NCBI GenBank assembly: GCA_047602295.1
Contig: JASGHP010000001.1
Location: 4,526,001 to 4,590,000, forward strand
From: JACMLD01 sp047602295
GTDB lineage: Bacteria; Bacteroidota; Bacteroidia; Chitinophagales; Chitinophagaceae
Reading direction: 5' to 3'
Length of the DNA: 64,000 nt
The notes under the pieces are model-generated. The model was not told the origin of the DNA, did no database searches, and saw only the letters and a program-made list of their open reading frames with translations. Of this stretch, positions 25,875-35,357 are shown one piece after another. Both the position numbers and the translations under genes were made by a program. Positions within the stretch are counted from its first letter, which is position 1, and the number at the start of each line of letters is the position of its first letter.

Positions 25875-26669
25875 TTATAAAATAGATCGTACAAGACCAC
25901 CTTCTACCCGTATAGAAGCACCATTTGTTGCCGAAGCCAATGGACTGGAAAAATAGACTACAGTATCTGCTATCTCTTCCACTGTTGCAAAACGTTGCAA
26001 TAAAGAAGTAGGCCGCATGTGTTGGAAAAATTCTTCTTCCACTTTATCTACTGTCTTATTATTGGCCTTAGATAAATCTTCAAGGAAGCCGCCTACACCT
26101 TTTGATTTTGTTGGGCCGGGCAATATTGAATTTACGGTAACACCAGTTCCCTGCGTAAGTTCTGCCAGGCCACGCCCTACAGCAATCTGTGCAGTTTTCG
26201 TCATACCATAGTGAATCATTTCCGAAGGAATAAATATCGCAGACTCACTGGAAATAAAAATTATTCTGCCCCAATTCTTTTCTAACATGCCCGGAAAATA
26301 ATGACGAGAGAGACGAACACCACTCATTACGTTCACTTCAAAAAACCTGAACCAGTCTTCATCTGGTATAGCTGTAAACTCCTTGGGTTCAAAAATGCCG
26401 GCATTGTTTATAAGAATGTCTACCGATGGCAGTTGTTTCAATAAATTATTTACATCGTCTACTTTTGAAAAGTCAGCAGCTATTCCTGAAACTTTTGCAC
26501 CTTTCACCAGTGCTTTTAATGCATTTACAGCTTCGTCTACACCCGATGCTGTTCTTCCATTTATAACAACTGTAGCACCTTCATCTAAAAATCTTTTTGC
26601 AATAGCAAATCCAATTCCTGCGGTTGAACCACTGATAAACACGGTTTTACCCGTCAATTGTAAATCCAT
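25875..26669 (-). CDS. Short-chain dehydrogenase/reductase
   Basis: The 264-residue protein is a classical SDR: cofactor motif GSTAGIG at 14-20, NNAG at 88-91, and the catalytic Ser141-Tyr154-xxx-Lys158 set in SSES and YGMTK. It should reduce or oxidise a small carbonyl or alcohol compound with NAD(P)(H) in the cytosol. The basic Arg39 after the second strand (NGRT) suggests NADP preference. No neighbour points to a pathway. Confidence 0.92.
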   Translation of the reverse strand: MDLQLTGKTVFISGSTAGIGFAIAKRFLDEGATVVINGRTASGVDEAVNALKALVKGAKVSGIAADFSKVDDVNNLLKQLPSVDILINNAGIFEPKEFTAIPDEDWFRFFEVNVMSGVRLSRHYFPGMLEKNWGRIIFISSESAIFIPSEMIHYGMTKTAQIAVGRGLAELTQGTGVTVNSILPGPTKSKGVGGFLEDLSKANNKTVDKVEEEFFQHMRPTSLLQRFATVEEIADTVVYFSSPLASATNGASIRVEGGLVRSIL

Positions 26670-26841
26670 TTTTTATTTTTTTTATAATTAATGTTGAATT
26701 GCGTTTTTCATTTTACGGAACAAACTAAATCTATGAATTGTTGAAAAAGTCCAAAGCACATTAAAAACAGATGAAAATAGGAGTATGAACAATTTGTGAA
26801 TAATCAGCGACCGAACGTATGCACCGGCTTCCTTAACTTTA

Positions 26842-27138
26842 ATGGTCAACCTTACACATATGAACTTTCCCCAAACTTCTTCAAACCCGGCTGCCATTTT
26901 TGTAAACACCATGCATGTTTTACTTTCCGGAGAAATTATAGAATCTCGAGAAGCATTTGAAAAAGTGCAGGATCGTTTTTCATGGGCAGATAAAAGTGAT
27001 TGCATCAAAAGAATTCTTTTATTGCGAAGCATGACGCAAGATGGAAAAAAATCACTCATCGTTTATTACGAGAAAGGTCATCTTATCAAAGAGCATATCA
27101 ATGTGGAAACTACCTTCCGTCCATTGAATTTCGCTTAA
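26842..27138 (+). CDS. Small hypothetical protein
   Basis: The 98-residue product (or 92 residues from Met7) has a mixed helix/strand look, with FEKVQDRFSWADKSDCIKRILLLRS and KKSLIVYYEKGH segments. No signal peptide, membrane helix or known motif is visible. It stands alone between the divergent SDR gene and the plus-strand sensor kinase, 155 bases before the latter. Confidence 0.5.
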   Translation: MVNLTHMNFPQTSSNPAAIFVNTMHVLLSGEIIESREAFEKVQDRFSWADKSDCIKRILLLRSMTQDGKKSLIVYYEKGHLIKEHINVETTFRPLNFA

Positions 27139-27293
27139 CATTTTCTTAGCAGTCAATCACTGCCTTTTATCCAATTTACTATCCAGTATCCGCCGGTTTT
27201 CTACCAACTACCCATTATTTCTGCAGGCTACTCATTGCTGGCTAACTTTACTGGAAACATCTTTTACATTTCCACTGCTGAGAGCTTGTAAAT

Positions 27294-30200
27294 ATGGACA
27301 GAGATTCTATAAAAACTGCACTATGCTGCCTGCTTTTTTTATGCATGCAATCAATCGTTCATGCCCAATCTCCTATTAAATTTTCTTTGGTAGAAGGTGT
27401 AGGTGAAATTTCCCTTGGCAAAATTACCGGCATCACCCAAGATGCAAACGGGTATATGTGGTTTAGCGACCAGGATAAAAGTTGCATTACCCGTTTCGAT
27501 GGCTATAATATGCGCAGCTATCGGTATGACCCGTCTAACACAAATGGCCTTGGTGGTTCTTATCCCGAAACTATTTATGCTGACACAAAAGGTTTTATCT
27601 GGGTTGGATTTTATGGCATGGGCTTAGATAAATTTGATCCACGCACAGAAAAGTTTATCCATTACCGTTATAATCCCGAAAATGCCAATGGTCTTAGCAG
27701 CGATTCTGTGAATGTTGTAGCAATGGATCGGTTTGGTCATCTGTGGATTGGCACAAACAATGGGTTGGATGTATTGGATCCACAAACAGGTGTCATGCAG
27801 CATTACCATCATCAGAATAATAATCCTGGCTCATTAGACTATAATGTTGTAAGAAGCCTTTGCATAGACAGACAGGGCTATGTATGGGTAGGCACTGGAA
27901 TCCCTTGGGAGAATAATGAAAACGGAGGGCTTAATAAATTTGATCCTGCAACAAAAACTTTCAAGCACTTTTTAAAAAACCAGAAAGTACGGGCCATTTT
28001 TGAAGACAGTAAAGGCCAGCTATGGATAGGTACGAACAAAAACAAACTTTACAGCGTTTATAAAAATGACGACAATCTCATTCTTCACACAATAATGCCA
28101 GAACAAAATGCTTCAGACGATCATATTACTTTCATAAGAGAAGATGGCGCAGGCATGCTCTGGATTGGCACTTATTCCTCAGGCATTATCAGGTATAATC
28201 CGACAGATAACAGCATTACACATTATGGAGATGGCGATGGCTTAATGGATAACAGTGCGTGGCAGGCTTATGTATCACGTGAAGGTGTTTTGTGGTTCAG
28301 CACGCAATCAGCCAATCTTTACCGGGTAGATCCTACCAAGAGGCCGTATACATTTCACCCGGCCAAATCAGGTGTGCTTGGTTTTGCAGAATCCAGTAAA
28401 GATCATATCTGGTTATCTACAAATCATGGCGTTATTTACCAGCAACCCTGGAGCAAACCTGCTTTTCTCGGTCTGGGCCTGGAAACCATGCCTTCAAGAA
28501 GTACAGAGACCCCTGTACGCAACCAGTTTATAAAAGATAAAACAACGGACCAATGGCTTTTGCAAAACGGAAGCCTCTATAAACTGGATACTGCCAAACA
28601 CAGCCTTGAAAAAATTTTGCAGGACACAGATTTCATACGGCACGCAGTAGCAACAGATAAAAATCATATGCTGCTTGCTACTGCCACAGGCTTGTATAAA
28701 ATGGATCTTGTTACTTTAAAAAAAGAAAAAGTGCCGGGAGAAGGAAATGATGTGAATGCACTTTATATAGATAAGAACCAAAACCTTTGGATAGGACATG
28801 GAAGCAATAATGGCCTTACACAAACAGATGAATCCGGAGAAATAACAACCTGGTTAAAAGGACATATTATCAACTGCCTGTATGAAGATAACCAGGGCGC
28901 AATGTGGGTAGGCACGCCTGTAGGAGCTTATGTAAAACGTGCAGGGCAGGATAATTTTTCGATATTACAATTGAAAGGCTACCCGCTAAACAGTGCAGAC
29001 GTCAACGGATTTGCGCAGGATGATAGTGGTTATGTATGGATAAGTTCCCGCTCTGGTATTTTTCAGCTAAATGGAGATGGAAGCCAGACAAGGATGTATA
29101 GTTTTAGCCAGGGTATTAACAGCAGTGTGCTTACAGGCGCCATTTTTCGCAAACAATCCGGCGAAATACTGGTAGGTTCTAAAGCAGGTTTTTACAGCTT
29201 CGATCCACGCAATATAAATTCAGAAAGCCCGGCGCCACAAATTGTAATGAGAGAATTAAAAGTGGCAGGAGAATTATTACCACCAGTAGACCATGCATCT
29301 TCAGTAACATTAAAATACAATCAGAATATATTTTCCATTGGCTTTGCCGGCATTCATTTCAGCAACCCGGGAGAAAATATACATCTATACAAACTTGAAA
29401 ATTATGATGCAGACTGGCGCAAAGCAGGTGCAGAGAGAACCGCCTATTATTATAATGTGCCCCCGGGAAAATATACGTTTCGCGTAAGAGTGGGCAACAA
29501 TGAAGATGTTTGGGCAGAAAAATCTTTATCCATTGAAATAACGCCTGCATGGTGGAGCAATATTTATCTTAAAGTTCTGGGTGTTATTGTATTGGTGGCG
29601 CTTTTATACCTTCTTATCAGGCGCAGGTTCCGGGCACAGATGCACCGTCAATTGGAAAAATCAAAAACCGAGCAACAACTGGCGGAATTGCAACATCGAT
29701 CTTCTGAACTGGAAATGCAGGCCTTGCGTGCACAGATGAACCCGCATTTCATTTTTAATTCTTTAAACGCTATCAACCGGTTTATACTGCAAAACAACAG
29801 CGGACAAGCTTCTGGTTATCTAACCAAATTTTCAAGGCTTATACGTTTTATACTGCAAAATTCTGAGCAGGCACAAATATCATTGGAAAGAGAATTGCAA
29901 ACGCTTGATCTATATCTTGAGCTGGAGGCTTTACGTTTTGATCATCACTTTTCGTACAAAGTGTCTGTGCATCCATCCGTAGATGCTGCTTCTATACAAG
30001 TTCCTCCATTAATTATACAGCCTTATGCAGAGAATGCCATCTGGCACGGGCTTATGCACAAAGAAACAGCCGGCCACCTGGAAATTAAAATTCACTGCGA
30101 TGAGAACTGGCTGTATTGCATTATAAAAGACGATGGCATTGGAAGAAGGCGTGCAGGAGAATTGAAAAGCAAATCTGCCAATCAACATAAATCTATGGGC

Positions 30201-30344
30201 ATGAAAATAACTGCCAACAGGATGGAATTGTTGAAAAAAGAAAATCCTTATTCATCTGCCATTACCATTAATGATACTATAAGAAAAGACGGCACCGCCG
30301 GCGGTACAGAAGTAATATTGAAAATACCATTGAAATATGATTAA
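27294..30344 (+). CDS. Two-component-propeller sensor histidine kinase (LytS/His_kinase type)
   Basis: This 1016-residue membrane kinase has a signal peptide (to about 24, ending VHAQ), about 14 Reg_prop-type propeller blades with recurrent W(I/V)GT motifs forming a periplasmic sensor, a Y_Y_Y domain (about 660-740, with DADWRKAG and VPPGKYTFRVRV), one transmembrane helix (about 757-777), and a PF06580-type kinase core with His818 in MNPHFIFNSLNAI followed by a HATPase segment (PYAENAIWHGLMHKE, DDGIGRR). Ligands of such sensors in Bacteroidota are often sugars, but this cannot be inferred here. The stop overlaps the LytTR regulator start by 8 bases, indicating coupling. Confidence 0.93.
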   Translation: MDRDSIKTALCCLLFLCMQSIVHAQSPIKFSLVEGVGEISLGKITGITQDANGYMWFSDQDKSCITRFDGYNMRSYRYDPSNTNGLGGSYPETIYADTKGFIWVGFYGMGLDKFDPRTEKFIHYRYNPENANGLSSDSVNVVAMDRFGHLWIGTNNGLDVLDPQTGVMQHYHHQNNNPGSLDYNVVRSLCIDRQGYVWVGTGIPWENNENGGLNKFDPATKTFKHFLKNQKVRAIFEDSKGQLWIGTNKNKLYSVYKNDDNLILHTIMPEQNASDDHITFIREDGAGMLWIGTYSSGIIRYNPTDNSITHYGDGDGLMDNSAWQAYVSREGVLWFSTQSANLYRVDPTKRPYTFHPAKSGVLGFAESSKDHIWLSTNHGVIYQQPWSKPAFLGLGLETMPSRSTETPVRNQFIKDKTTDQWLLQNGSLYKLDTAKHSLEKILQDTDFIRHAVATDKNHMLLATATGLYKMDLVTLKKEKVPGEGNDVNALYIDKNQNLWIGHGSNNGLTQTDESGEITTWLKGHIINCLYEDNQGAMWVGTPVGAYVKRAGQDNFSILQLKGYPLNSADVNGFAQDDSGYVWISSRSGIFQLNGDGSQTRMYSFSQGINSSVLTGAIFRKQSGEILVGSKAGFYSFDPRNINSESPAPQIVMRELKVAGELLPPVDHASSVTLKYNQNIFSIGFAGIHFSNPGENIHLYKLENYDADWRKAGAERTAYYYNVPPGKYTFRVRVGNNEDVWAEKSLSIEITPAWWSNIYLKVLGVIVLVALLYLLIRRRFRAQMHRQLEKSKTEQQLAELQHRSSELEMQALRAQMNPHFIFNSLNAINRFILQNNSGQASGYLTKFSRLIRFILQNSEQAQISLERELQTLDLYLELEALRFDHHFSYKVSVHPSVDAASIQVPPLIIQPYAENAIWHGLMHKETAGHLEIKIHCDENWLYCIIKDDGIGRRRAGELKSKSANQHKSMGMKITANRMELLKKENPYSSAITINDTIRKDGTAGGTEVILKIPLKYD

Positions 30345-31077
30345 CGCAATTGCTATAGACGACGAAAACCATTGCCTGGAAACATTGGCGCTGCTATTGC
30401 AGCAATACTGTCCCGAAGTAAATCCCCTGGGATTTTATAAATCTGCGGCACAAGGCATGGAAGCCATACGCCAGTTAAAACCCGATTTGATTTTTTTGGA
30501 TGTAGAGATGCCCAACATGAATGGGTTTACCATGCTGGAACACTTAGAAGAAATCTCTTTTGCCATCATCTTCACTACCAGCTACGATCAATACGCTATC
30601 CGAGCCATTAAATACAGTGCGCTTGATTATTTACTGAAACCCATAGACCCTGCTGAGCTAAGCGCAGCAGTCAGGAAATTTGATCGGCAACCATCTTCTT
30701 CCTATAATGCGCAAATACGTCATTTGCTGGAACAGGTGAATGGCAAAAACGCTGCATTCAGCAAATTGGCGGTACCTACTGCAGAAGGTTTTGAATTCAT
30801 TCCCATAGATACATTAATACGTTGTGAAGCCAATGACAACTACACGCATTTTTATTTACGCAACGGCAAAAAAATTATTGCCAGCAGAACATTAAAAGAA
30901 ACGGAAGATCAATTAAAACCATTCATGCATTTTGCAAGAGTGCACCACTCTTTCCTGGTTAACTTAAATGAAGTAGCAAAGTATATAAGAGGCGAAGGTG
31001 GTCATCTTATCATGAGTGATGGCTCTACGGTGCCAGTATCACGCAGCAGAAAGGAATCTTTGTTAAAACTGTTTTGA
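30337..31077 (+). CDS. LytTR-family response regulator
   Basis: The 246-residue protein has a receiver domain with Asp55 in FLDVEMPN and a C-terminal LytTR DNA-binding domain (about 150-245) containing RCEANDNYTHFY, SRTLKETE and the basic VSRSRKE region. It overlaps the upstream propeller kinase gene by 8 bases, so the two form a cognate pair of the LytS/LytR type. Targets are unknown. Confidence 0.95.
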   Translation: MINAIAIDDENHCLETLALLLQQYCPEVNPLGFYKSAAQGMEAIRQLKPDLIFLDVEMPNMNGFTMLEHLEEISFAIIFTTSYDQYAIRAIKYSALDYLLKPIDPAELSAAVRKFDRQPSSSYNAQIRHLLEQVNGKNAAFSKLAVPTAEGFEFIPIDTLIRCEANDNYTHFYLRNGKKIIASRTLKETEDQLKPFMHFARVHHSFLVNLNEVAKYIRGEGGHLIMSDGSTVPVSRSRKESLLKLF

Positions 31078-31145
31078 TGATATGCTAACTACCCTATAAA
31101 ATTGTCAGTTGCTCACTTGTGCTGGTAAAAGGTTTCTTGCGAAAT

Positions 31146-31153
31146 TATTTTTG
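31146..31153 (+). promoter_or_regulatory. Bacteroidota -7 promoter element before a small exported protein gene
   Basis: TATTTTTG matches the TAnnTTTG consensus of the Bacteroidota primary sigma factor. It lies 14 bases before the ATG at 31168. The matching -33 element is not clear (TTG only at 31117-31119, further than usual). Confidence 0.4.
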
Positions 31154-31167
31154 TCAAAACATTTACC

Positions 31168-31668
31168 ATGAAAAAGATCACCACTTCAATAGCTGCTGCA
31201 TTCATCATGATAAGCAGCTACGCACAATCACCCTCCGGCGCAGAATTTGCATCCACATCTATTGCAGAAAATCCGGGCACAAATAATAATGCCAGCAGTT
31301 ATCATGTAAACATTAAAGCTGTAAGAGATTTCTATGAACGCTACGGCGATAAGAATGAAGCAAGCTGGTATAATACCAATAAATTTTACCGCGCAAAATT
31401 TAAACAAGGCGAAATTGCTTACATGACCGATTATGACTTAAAAGGCAAATGGCTGCAAACTATTAAGACCTATGGTGAATTTCAACTGCCTGCAGAACTT
31501 AGAAACACAGTAAAGCGTGAGTATTTTGATGACCATATTTTCCTGGTGCAGGAAATCAATCAGCCCAATGGAACGAACTACCTGATAAGAATAGAAAACA
31601 GCAAAGACTGGAAAATATTAAATTGGTCGGATGATGAATTAACTGTTGTAGCAACTTATGATAAGTAA
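31168..31668 (+). CDS. Exported hypothetical protein (possibly PepSY-like)
   Basis: The 166-residue protein starts with a signal peptide (ending SSYAQ), then a mixed domain with IKAVRDFYERYGDKNEASW and a later KREYFDDHIFLVQEIN strand-rich part ending in TYDK. It resembles the PepSY-like/beta-lactamase-inhibitor-like exported proteins of Bacteroidota, a weak assignment. It stands alone behind a good -7 promoter element and is followed by a terminator, so it is monocistronic. Confidence 0.65.
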   Translation: MKKITTSIAAAFIMISSYAQSPSGAEFASTSIAENPGTNNNASSYHVNIKAVRDFYERYGDKNEASWYNTNKFYRAKFKQGEIAYMTDYDLKGKWLQTIKTYGEFQLPAELRNTVKREYFDDHIFLVQEINQPNGTNYLIRIENSKDWKILNWSDDELTVVATYDK

Positions 31669-31767
31669 GATATCAACTCGTGTATTTGCTTCGCAAAAAA
31701 TAGAACGCAGATTTTTATGATTGTTATGATTTGAGCAGATTTATTCTTTTTAAAGTAATTAAAATAA

Positions 31768-31799
31768 AGAGAGGCTGCCTCGTTTTGGGGCAGCCTCTG
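31768..31799. terminator. Bidirectional intrinsic terminator
   Basis: A stem of about 12 bp (agaggctgcctc paired with gaggcagcctct-like arms) around GTTTT with A and T flanks lies between the plus-strand exported-protein gene and the convergent minus-strand barrel gene. It can serve both. Confidence 0.85.
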
Positions 31800-31836
31800 T
31801 TTATGTTAAGTTCAAAAGCAATCAATTACTTAATTT

Positions 31837-32385
31837 TTATTTGCCTCTCACCCTGTTCACTTCACTGCCCAACAAGTGCACCTGGAAGCCTATGCGAAAA
31901 AGAAAACCATTTTCAGGGTCCTGGCTTTGCACTTTAGTGTGGTTGTAACCAGCAACTGCTTCCAACGCCACATTGCTATTAATAAAGAATGCACCACCTG
32001 CCCCTAACAAAAATGCACCTGTGGTATTGGTTGTTTTAGAACCAGGCAATGTTGTTGTCTTGTTTCCAAGCGTATAATCAGCGTGGAGAAAAGGCTTAAA
32101 AGAAGAATTCTTAAGATTAAAATAATAACGTGCAAAAGGACCAACAGATAAGTCCGTATTTTTTTCATCGCCGGTTTTTGTAAAACTTACATTAACAAGC
32201 GCTCCTGCAACAAAGTTGTTGGCGAAGAAATAGCCAGCCGATGGCGTAAATGAAATCTGGCTATTGTTTTTCGGGGTGCTGATAACTACATTACCTCCTA
32301 CCATCCAATCGCCTTTATCTGTTTGCGCATTGGCGACAGTAGCTGTAACAACAAGGGACAGCAAACCCATCATGATTTTCTTCAT
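31837..32385 (-). CDS. Small outer-membrane beta-barrel protein
   Basis: The 182-residue protein has a signal peptide (ending NAQ) and alternating beta-strands rich in Gly, Phe and Asn, with GYFFANNFVAGALVNVSF and GPFARYYF as typical membrane strands. It ends in a polar RVRGK tail rather than in Phe, unusual for a barrel. It resembles the OmpW/porin-like small barrels of Bacteroidota. Function unknown. Confidence 0.7.
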   Translation of the reverse strand: MKKIMMGLLSLVVTATVANAQTDKGDWMVGGNVVISTPKNNSQISFTPSAGYFFANNFVAGALVNVSFTKTGDEKNTDLSVGPFARYYFNLKNSSFKPFLHADYTLGNKTTTLPGSKTTNTTGAFLLGAGGAFFINSNVALEAVAGYNHTKVQSQDPENGFLFRIGFQVHLLGSEVNRVRGK

Positions 32386-32483
32386 ACACTTATTTTTAAT
32401 AAAATTTAATTTTGAATGGAGTCTTTACAGGGAGGGCTCTTTGTTCAGACAAGAATATATTAATTAAAGTTGCATGCAACAGC

Positions 32484-33104
32484 TCAGGACACCTTCTTTA
32501 CTTCATAGATGGGGCTGAATAAATATAATTTGCCTGTTTTTACTTCCTGGCACTGGAAGCGCTTGCGCAGTTTTTTTCCTTTCCTGAAAATTTTTCCATC
32601 ATCCAACGCAAACAAAGCACCGTCGGATAATTCTTCCACCAATGCCATGCCTTCTTCTTTTTTATCGTAGCGCCGCAGTATGCGCATCAGGCCTTCATCT
32701 GCGCAACTGCTGGCGGGCAGATCGTGCAGGGATGAACGTAAGGCTGTTACAATATCAGTTGGAAAAATTTCCAGCTCAAGGTATTGCAGCAATAATATTT
32801 TGTAAACATGCTTCCACTCTTTGCCATGTGCCTGCACGCGGTTTCCATATTGCATAAATGTAACCAGGTGCGCCAGTTCATGAATCAGTGTTATCAGAAA
32901 AGCATATTGGTTCAGGTTGCCGTTTACGCTGATGCGATGTGCCGCATCCTGGTGTGCATGCCGGTAATCGCCCAATACAGATTTTCTTTCTTTGGTAATG
33001 GTAAGATGCACTTTATACTGGTTCAGCATAGACAGCGCCAATGGTGCAGCTGCCGCTGGCAAATAGTTGGAAAGATATGTGAGCGGGTATTCCTGTTTAG
33101 GCAT
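32484..33104 (-). CDS. SprT-like zinc metalloprotease-type protein
   Basis: The 206-residue protein carries the metalloprotease motif HELAH (His75, Glu76, His79) with a further His in the HGKEWKHVYK segment, matching the SprT-like domain (kin to the SPRTN protease that acts on DNA-protein crosslinks in eukaryotes). The bacterial role is poorly known. No signal peptide, so cytosolic. It overlaps the next gene upstream (33097-33510) by 8 bases and closes a five-gene overlapping minus-strand operon. Confidence 0.85.
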   Translation of the reverse strand: MPKQEYPLTYLSNYLPAAAAPLALSMLNQYKVHLTITKERKSVLGDYRHAHQDAAHRISVNGNLNQYAFLITLIHELAHLVTFMQYGNRVQAHGKEWKHVYKILLLQYLELEIFPTDIVTALRSSLHDLPASSCADEGLMRILRRYDKKEEGMALVEELSDGALFALDDGKIFRKGKKLRKRFQCQEVKTGKLYLFSPIYEVKKVS

Positions 33105-33510
33105 TCTGGCGGGCTTTATTCCATTGCATCAGGGTGCGTACTTCCAGCACAGCATATACAACATACAAGAATACGCATATAAAAACAGCAGGCTTATTCA
33201 CCAGTTCGCCTGCAGAAAATTTGTACAGCGCTAACGCAGCTATGAAGACTATTAGTTTTAAAAAAGTGCTGCTATAGGTATTGCCAAGAAAGCCAGTGGT
33301 AGTGGGATGCAACATGGCCCTTTTATGCAAAAGATAGGAAGCAATGGTGACTGCAAATAGCAGCATATTGCCGCCTATGGCCACTTTTGTATTAATGTTC
33401 CAGGCTTCTAATTGGGTTTTGGCCAGTAGTAATATGGCAGTGGAAATGCAGAATACCAATACCAGTGGAAGGGGTAAGCTAAAATTCGAACTATTATTGT
33501 TTGTCGTCAT
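33097..33510 (-). CDS. Four-helix membrane protein next to AtpZ
   Basis: The 137-residue protein has four hydrophobic helices (roughly 13-30, 42-60, 82-98, 105-125) and a short polar N terminus. Location right after AtpZ suggests a counterpart of the AtpI/ATP-synthase-I family, but I cannot confirm it by motif. It overlaps both neighbours (17 bases with AtpZ, 8 with SprT-like), so translation is likely coupled. The usual next genes, atpB and so on, are absent. Confidence 0.7.
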   Translation of the reverse strand: MTTNNNSSNFSLPLPLVLVFCISTAILLLAKTQLEAWNINTKVAIGGNMLLFAVTIASYLLHKRAMLHPTTTGFLGNTYSSTFLKLIVFIAALALYKFSAGELVNKPAVFICVFLYVVYAVLEVRTLMQWNKARQNA

Positions 33511-33724
33511 TGTTTGCCCGGCCGGTATCTTTTATCACCTTATAGATAATACCAACCAATACCAGCAAAGGTAACAACCATGTGCATATGGGAAAAGAAA
33601 GCTTGAACCATTTATCAGCTTTCAATCCTATGAACACAGCTACGCCAAGGCTTGCCATCATTTGAGTGGCAAGGCCCGCATAACGCATTAAATCTCTATT
33701 ATTATTTGACCGCTGCTGCGCCAT
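33494..33724 (-). CDS. atpZ: AtpZ/AtpI-family ATP synthase accessory protein
   Basis: The 76-residue protein has two membrane helices and the AtpZ-type pattern: GLATQMMASLGVAVFIGLKADKW and a second helix LLPLLVLVGIIYKVIKDT. AtpZ with AtpI helps assemble F1Fo ATP synthase or supply magnesium. It overlaps bactofilin by 23 bases and the next gene by 17 bases. No ATP synthase structural genes are in this window, so the accessory gene sits apart from, or at the broken edge of, its usual operon. Confidence 0.82.
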   Translation of the reverse strand: MAQQRSNNNRDLMRYAGLATQMMASLGVAVFIGLKADKWFKLSFPICTWLLPLLVLVGIIYKVIKDTGRANNDDKQ

Positions 33725-34148
33725 TTAGTTTTTCCTGCAACTTGGCGTCTGTTTTTTCCGCCATTTTCTCAACCACTGCAGGAGCAACACTCATGTGGCA
33801 CTCTCCATTAAAAGTAGCAGTAGGTTCCACCTGCAATTTGCCGGCGTGGATATTGCCTTGTATTACGCTACTGCCTTTCAACTGCAAAAGTTCTTTCACT
33901 TTAACGCAACCAGTCACCTTGCCCAGGATATCTGCCTGCTGGCCATTGATATCTCCTTTTACGGTGCCGTTTGCCCCAATGATTACTTTGGCAGTGCTGT
34001 TGATATTGCCTACCAGCGTGCCGTCGATGCGGAGGTCTGCATTAGAATTGATGTCTCCGGTAAGCGTGGTTCCTGCGCTGATAAGGCTGGCTGCGCTGCT
34101 TCCGGTGGTCTCTGCAAAGAACTCGGATTTAGATTTTCCTTTAAACAT
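33702..34148 (-). CDS. Bactofilin (polymer-forming cytoskeletal protein)
   Basis: The 148-residue protein has a short basic N-terminal tail and the bactofilin right-handed beta-helix with recurrent GDINS, GTLVGNIN and GTVKGDING turns (about residues 25-115), then a flexible Ala/Lys tail. Bactofilins polymerise without nucleotide at the membrane and guide cell-wall enzymes. The upstream gene codes for a membrane protein similar to the N terminus of M23 peptidases, the usual bactofilin partner. Downstream AtpZ overlaps by 23 bases. Confidence 0.92.
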   Translation of the reverse strand: MFKGKSKSEFFAETTGSSAASLISAGTTLTGDINSNADLRIDGTLVGNINSTAKVIIGANGTVKGDINGQQADILGKVTGCVKVKELLQLKGSSVIQGNIHAGKLQVEPTATFNGECHMSVAPAVVEKMAEKTDAKLQEKLNGAAAVK

Positions 34149-34160
34149 AGTATTGGGATT

Positions 34161-34559
34161 TTAGTCATTAATTTTCTCTGGTGCGGGCAAATTTAAAGCA
34201 GTTGTATCCAGTTTTATGGATGTATTGCCTTGCAATGCTCCTTTCAGCCCCTGCAGGTACTCGTCTTTATACTGCACCGCATGTTCTAACGAATCAGTCC
34301 GCAGCTTTAGTTCACGCAGTTCCCTGGTATTATTCACATCGCCATAACCGGGTATATACAGTTTCAGCGGTGTAAATACGATCAAAGCCACTGTCAGCCC
34401 CGTTAACACTACAAATATTGTGCTCAATAAAATGTAAACGCTCATCCGCGATAATTTGAATGTCACCACTTCTTCATAGGTGTCATCATTCATTACCACC
34501 AGGCGATAACGGTTTCTCAGGCGTTTCAGTGTTGTATCTGCGTCAAAAATTTTCGCCAT
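34161..34559 (-). CDS. Membrane protein resembling the N-terminal part of M23 peptidases
   Basis: The 132-residue product (start at MAKIFDAD, base 34559; a longer frame begins at 34619 but lacks the family start) has the RNRYRLVVMNDDTYEEV segment and a transmembrane helix (about 35-60) seen at the N terminus of Bacteroidota M23 endopeptidases, then a coiled-coil-like region. The LytM/M23 catalytic domain (HxxxD and HxH) is missing. It is 12 bases upstream of bactofilin, so it may be a truncated peptidase or a dedicated anchor. The similarity is from memory of the family. Confidence 0.7.
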   Translation of the reverse strand: MAKIFDADTTLKRLRNRYRLVVMNDDTYEEVVTFKLSRMSVYILLSTIFVVLTGLTVALIVFTPLKLYIPGYGDVNNTRELRELKLRTDSLEHAVQYKDEYLQGLKGALQGNTSIKLDTTALNLPAPEKIND

Positions 34560-34731
34560 AAGTAAAAATAAGGCTGAAGTTAGCAAAATACGGCATAAAT
34601 ACTTATAGATGGTGGGCAATTATATGTGAAGCGAACAACGGCATTTTGTTTTTTTGAAATAGTTCATCCTTATTTTAGAAGATGATATAGCAAATATTTT
34701 CCTACCCTCATCAACTTATCCGCTTCAAACT

Positions 34732-35229
34732 ATGCTTAAATTAATATCGCTGATTACCACATTTGCATTTATCTCCACCTGTTATTCTCAATACCAATAT
34801 ATCGGAATGCACAGGTTTTTTGTAAAAAAAATTTGGAAATCTTATGCAAAAAAAGACAAATTAAATATGCTGGAAACAAATAGTGACTCTACTGTTACTT
34901 TTTCAATTAGAGATACAATGGTGAGAGATATGGATTTTATTGCCTATTTTAATCAAAAAGGGAAATGCAATAAGGTGGAAGAAATTTTTGATTGTGACTC
35001 TTGCTTTCGACTCAAATTCAATAAGGTTTTAAGTGACACTCGTCTTCGTTGGACTAAAGTTGCCGAAGACGCATACCTTTCTGAATACTCAAAAAAACTT
35101 CTTTTATTCAAGAACCCCAAACATGGTTTCGCTTACATAATTCAGTACAACAAATATATGACCAGGGAGCAGTACAATTCTTTTCTGCCCAAAGAAACCG
35201 CCAACACCAAAAACTTATCGCAAAACTGA
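34732..35229 (+). CDS. Exported hypothetical protein
   Basis: The 165-residue product has a signal-peptide-like N terminus (to about 19, TCYSQ), then a basic, aromatic-rich domain with a DCDSCF pair of cysteines. No family is recognised. Base composition is lower in G+C than the neighbours, with many Lys and Asn codons. It lies alone between the divergent bactofilin operon and sprE. Confidence 0.6.
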   Translation: MLKLISLITTFAFISTCYSQYQYIGMHRFFVKKIWKSYAKKDKLNMLETNSDSTVTFSIRDTMVRDMDFIAYFNQKGKCNKVEEIFDCDSCFRLKFNKVLSDTRLRWTKVAEDAYLSEYSKKLLLFKNPKHGFAYIIQYNKYMTREQYNSFLPKETANTKNLSQN

Positions 35230-35357
35230 TGAGAACTGCAACAATTGCCTGCCCTTCAGTGTAAAAACTTAAGCCCCTCTCCCAAATCCGGAAAATTTAG
35301 CAGTTTTCACAATAAATTTGCTGAAAATCAGTTCATAAGCAGTTAGCTTGCGGCGCA

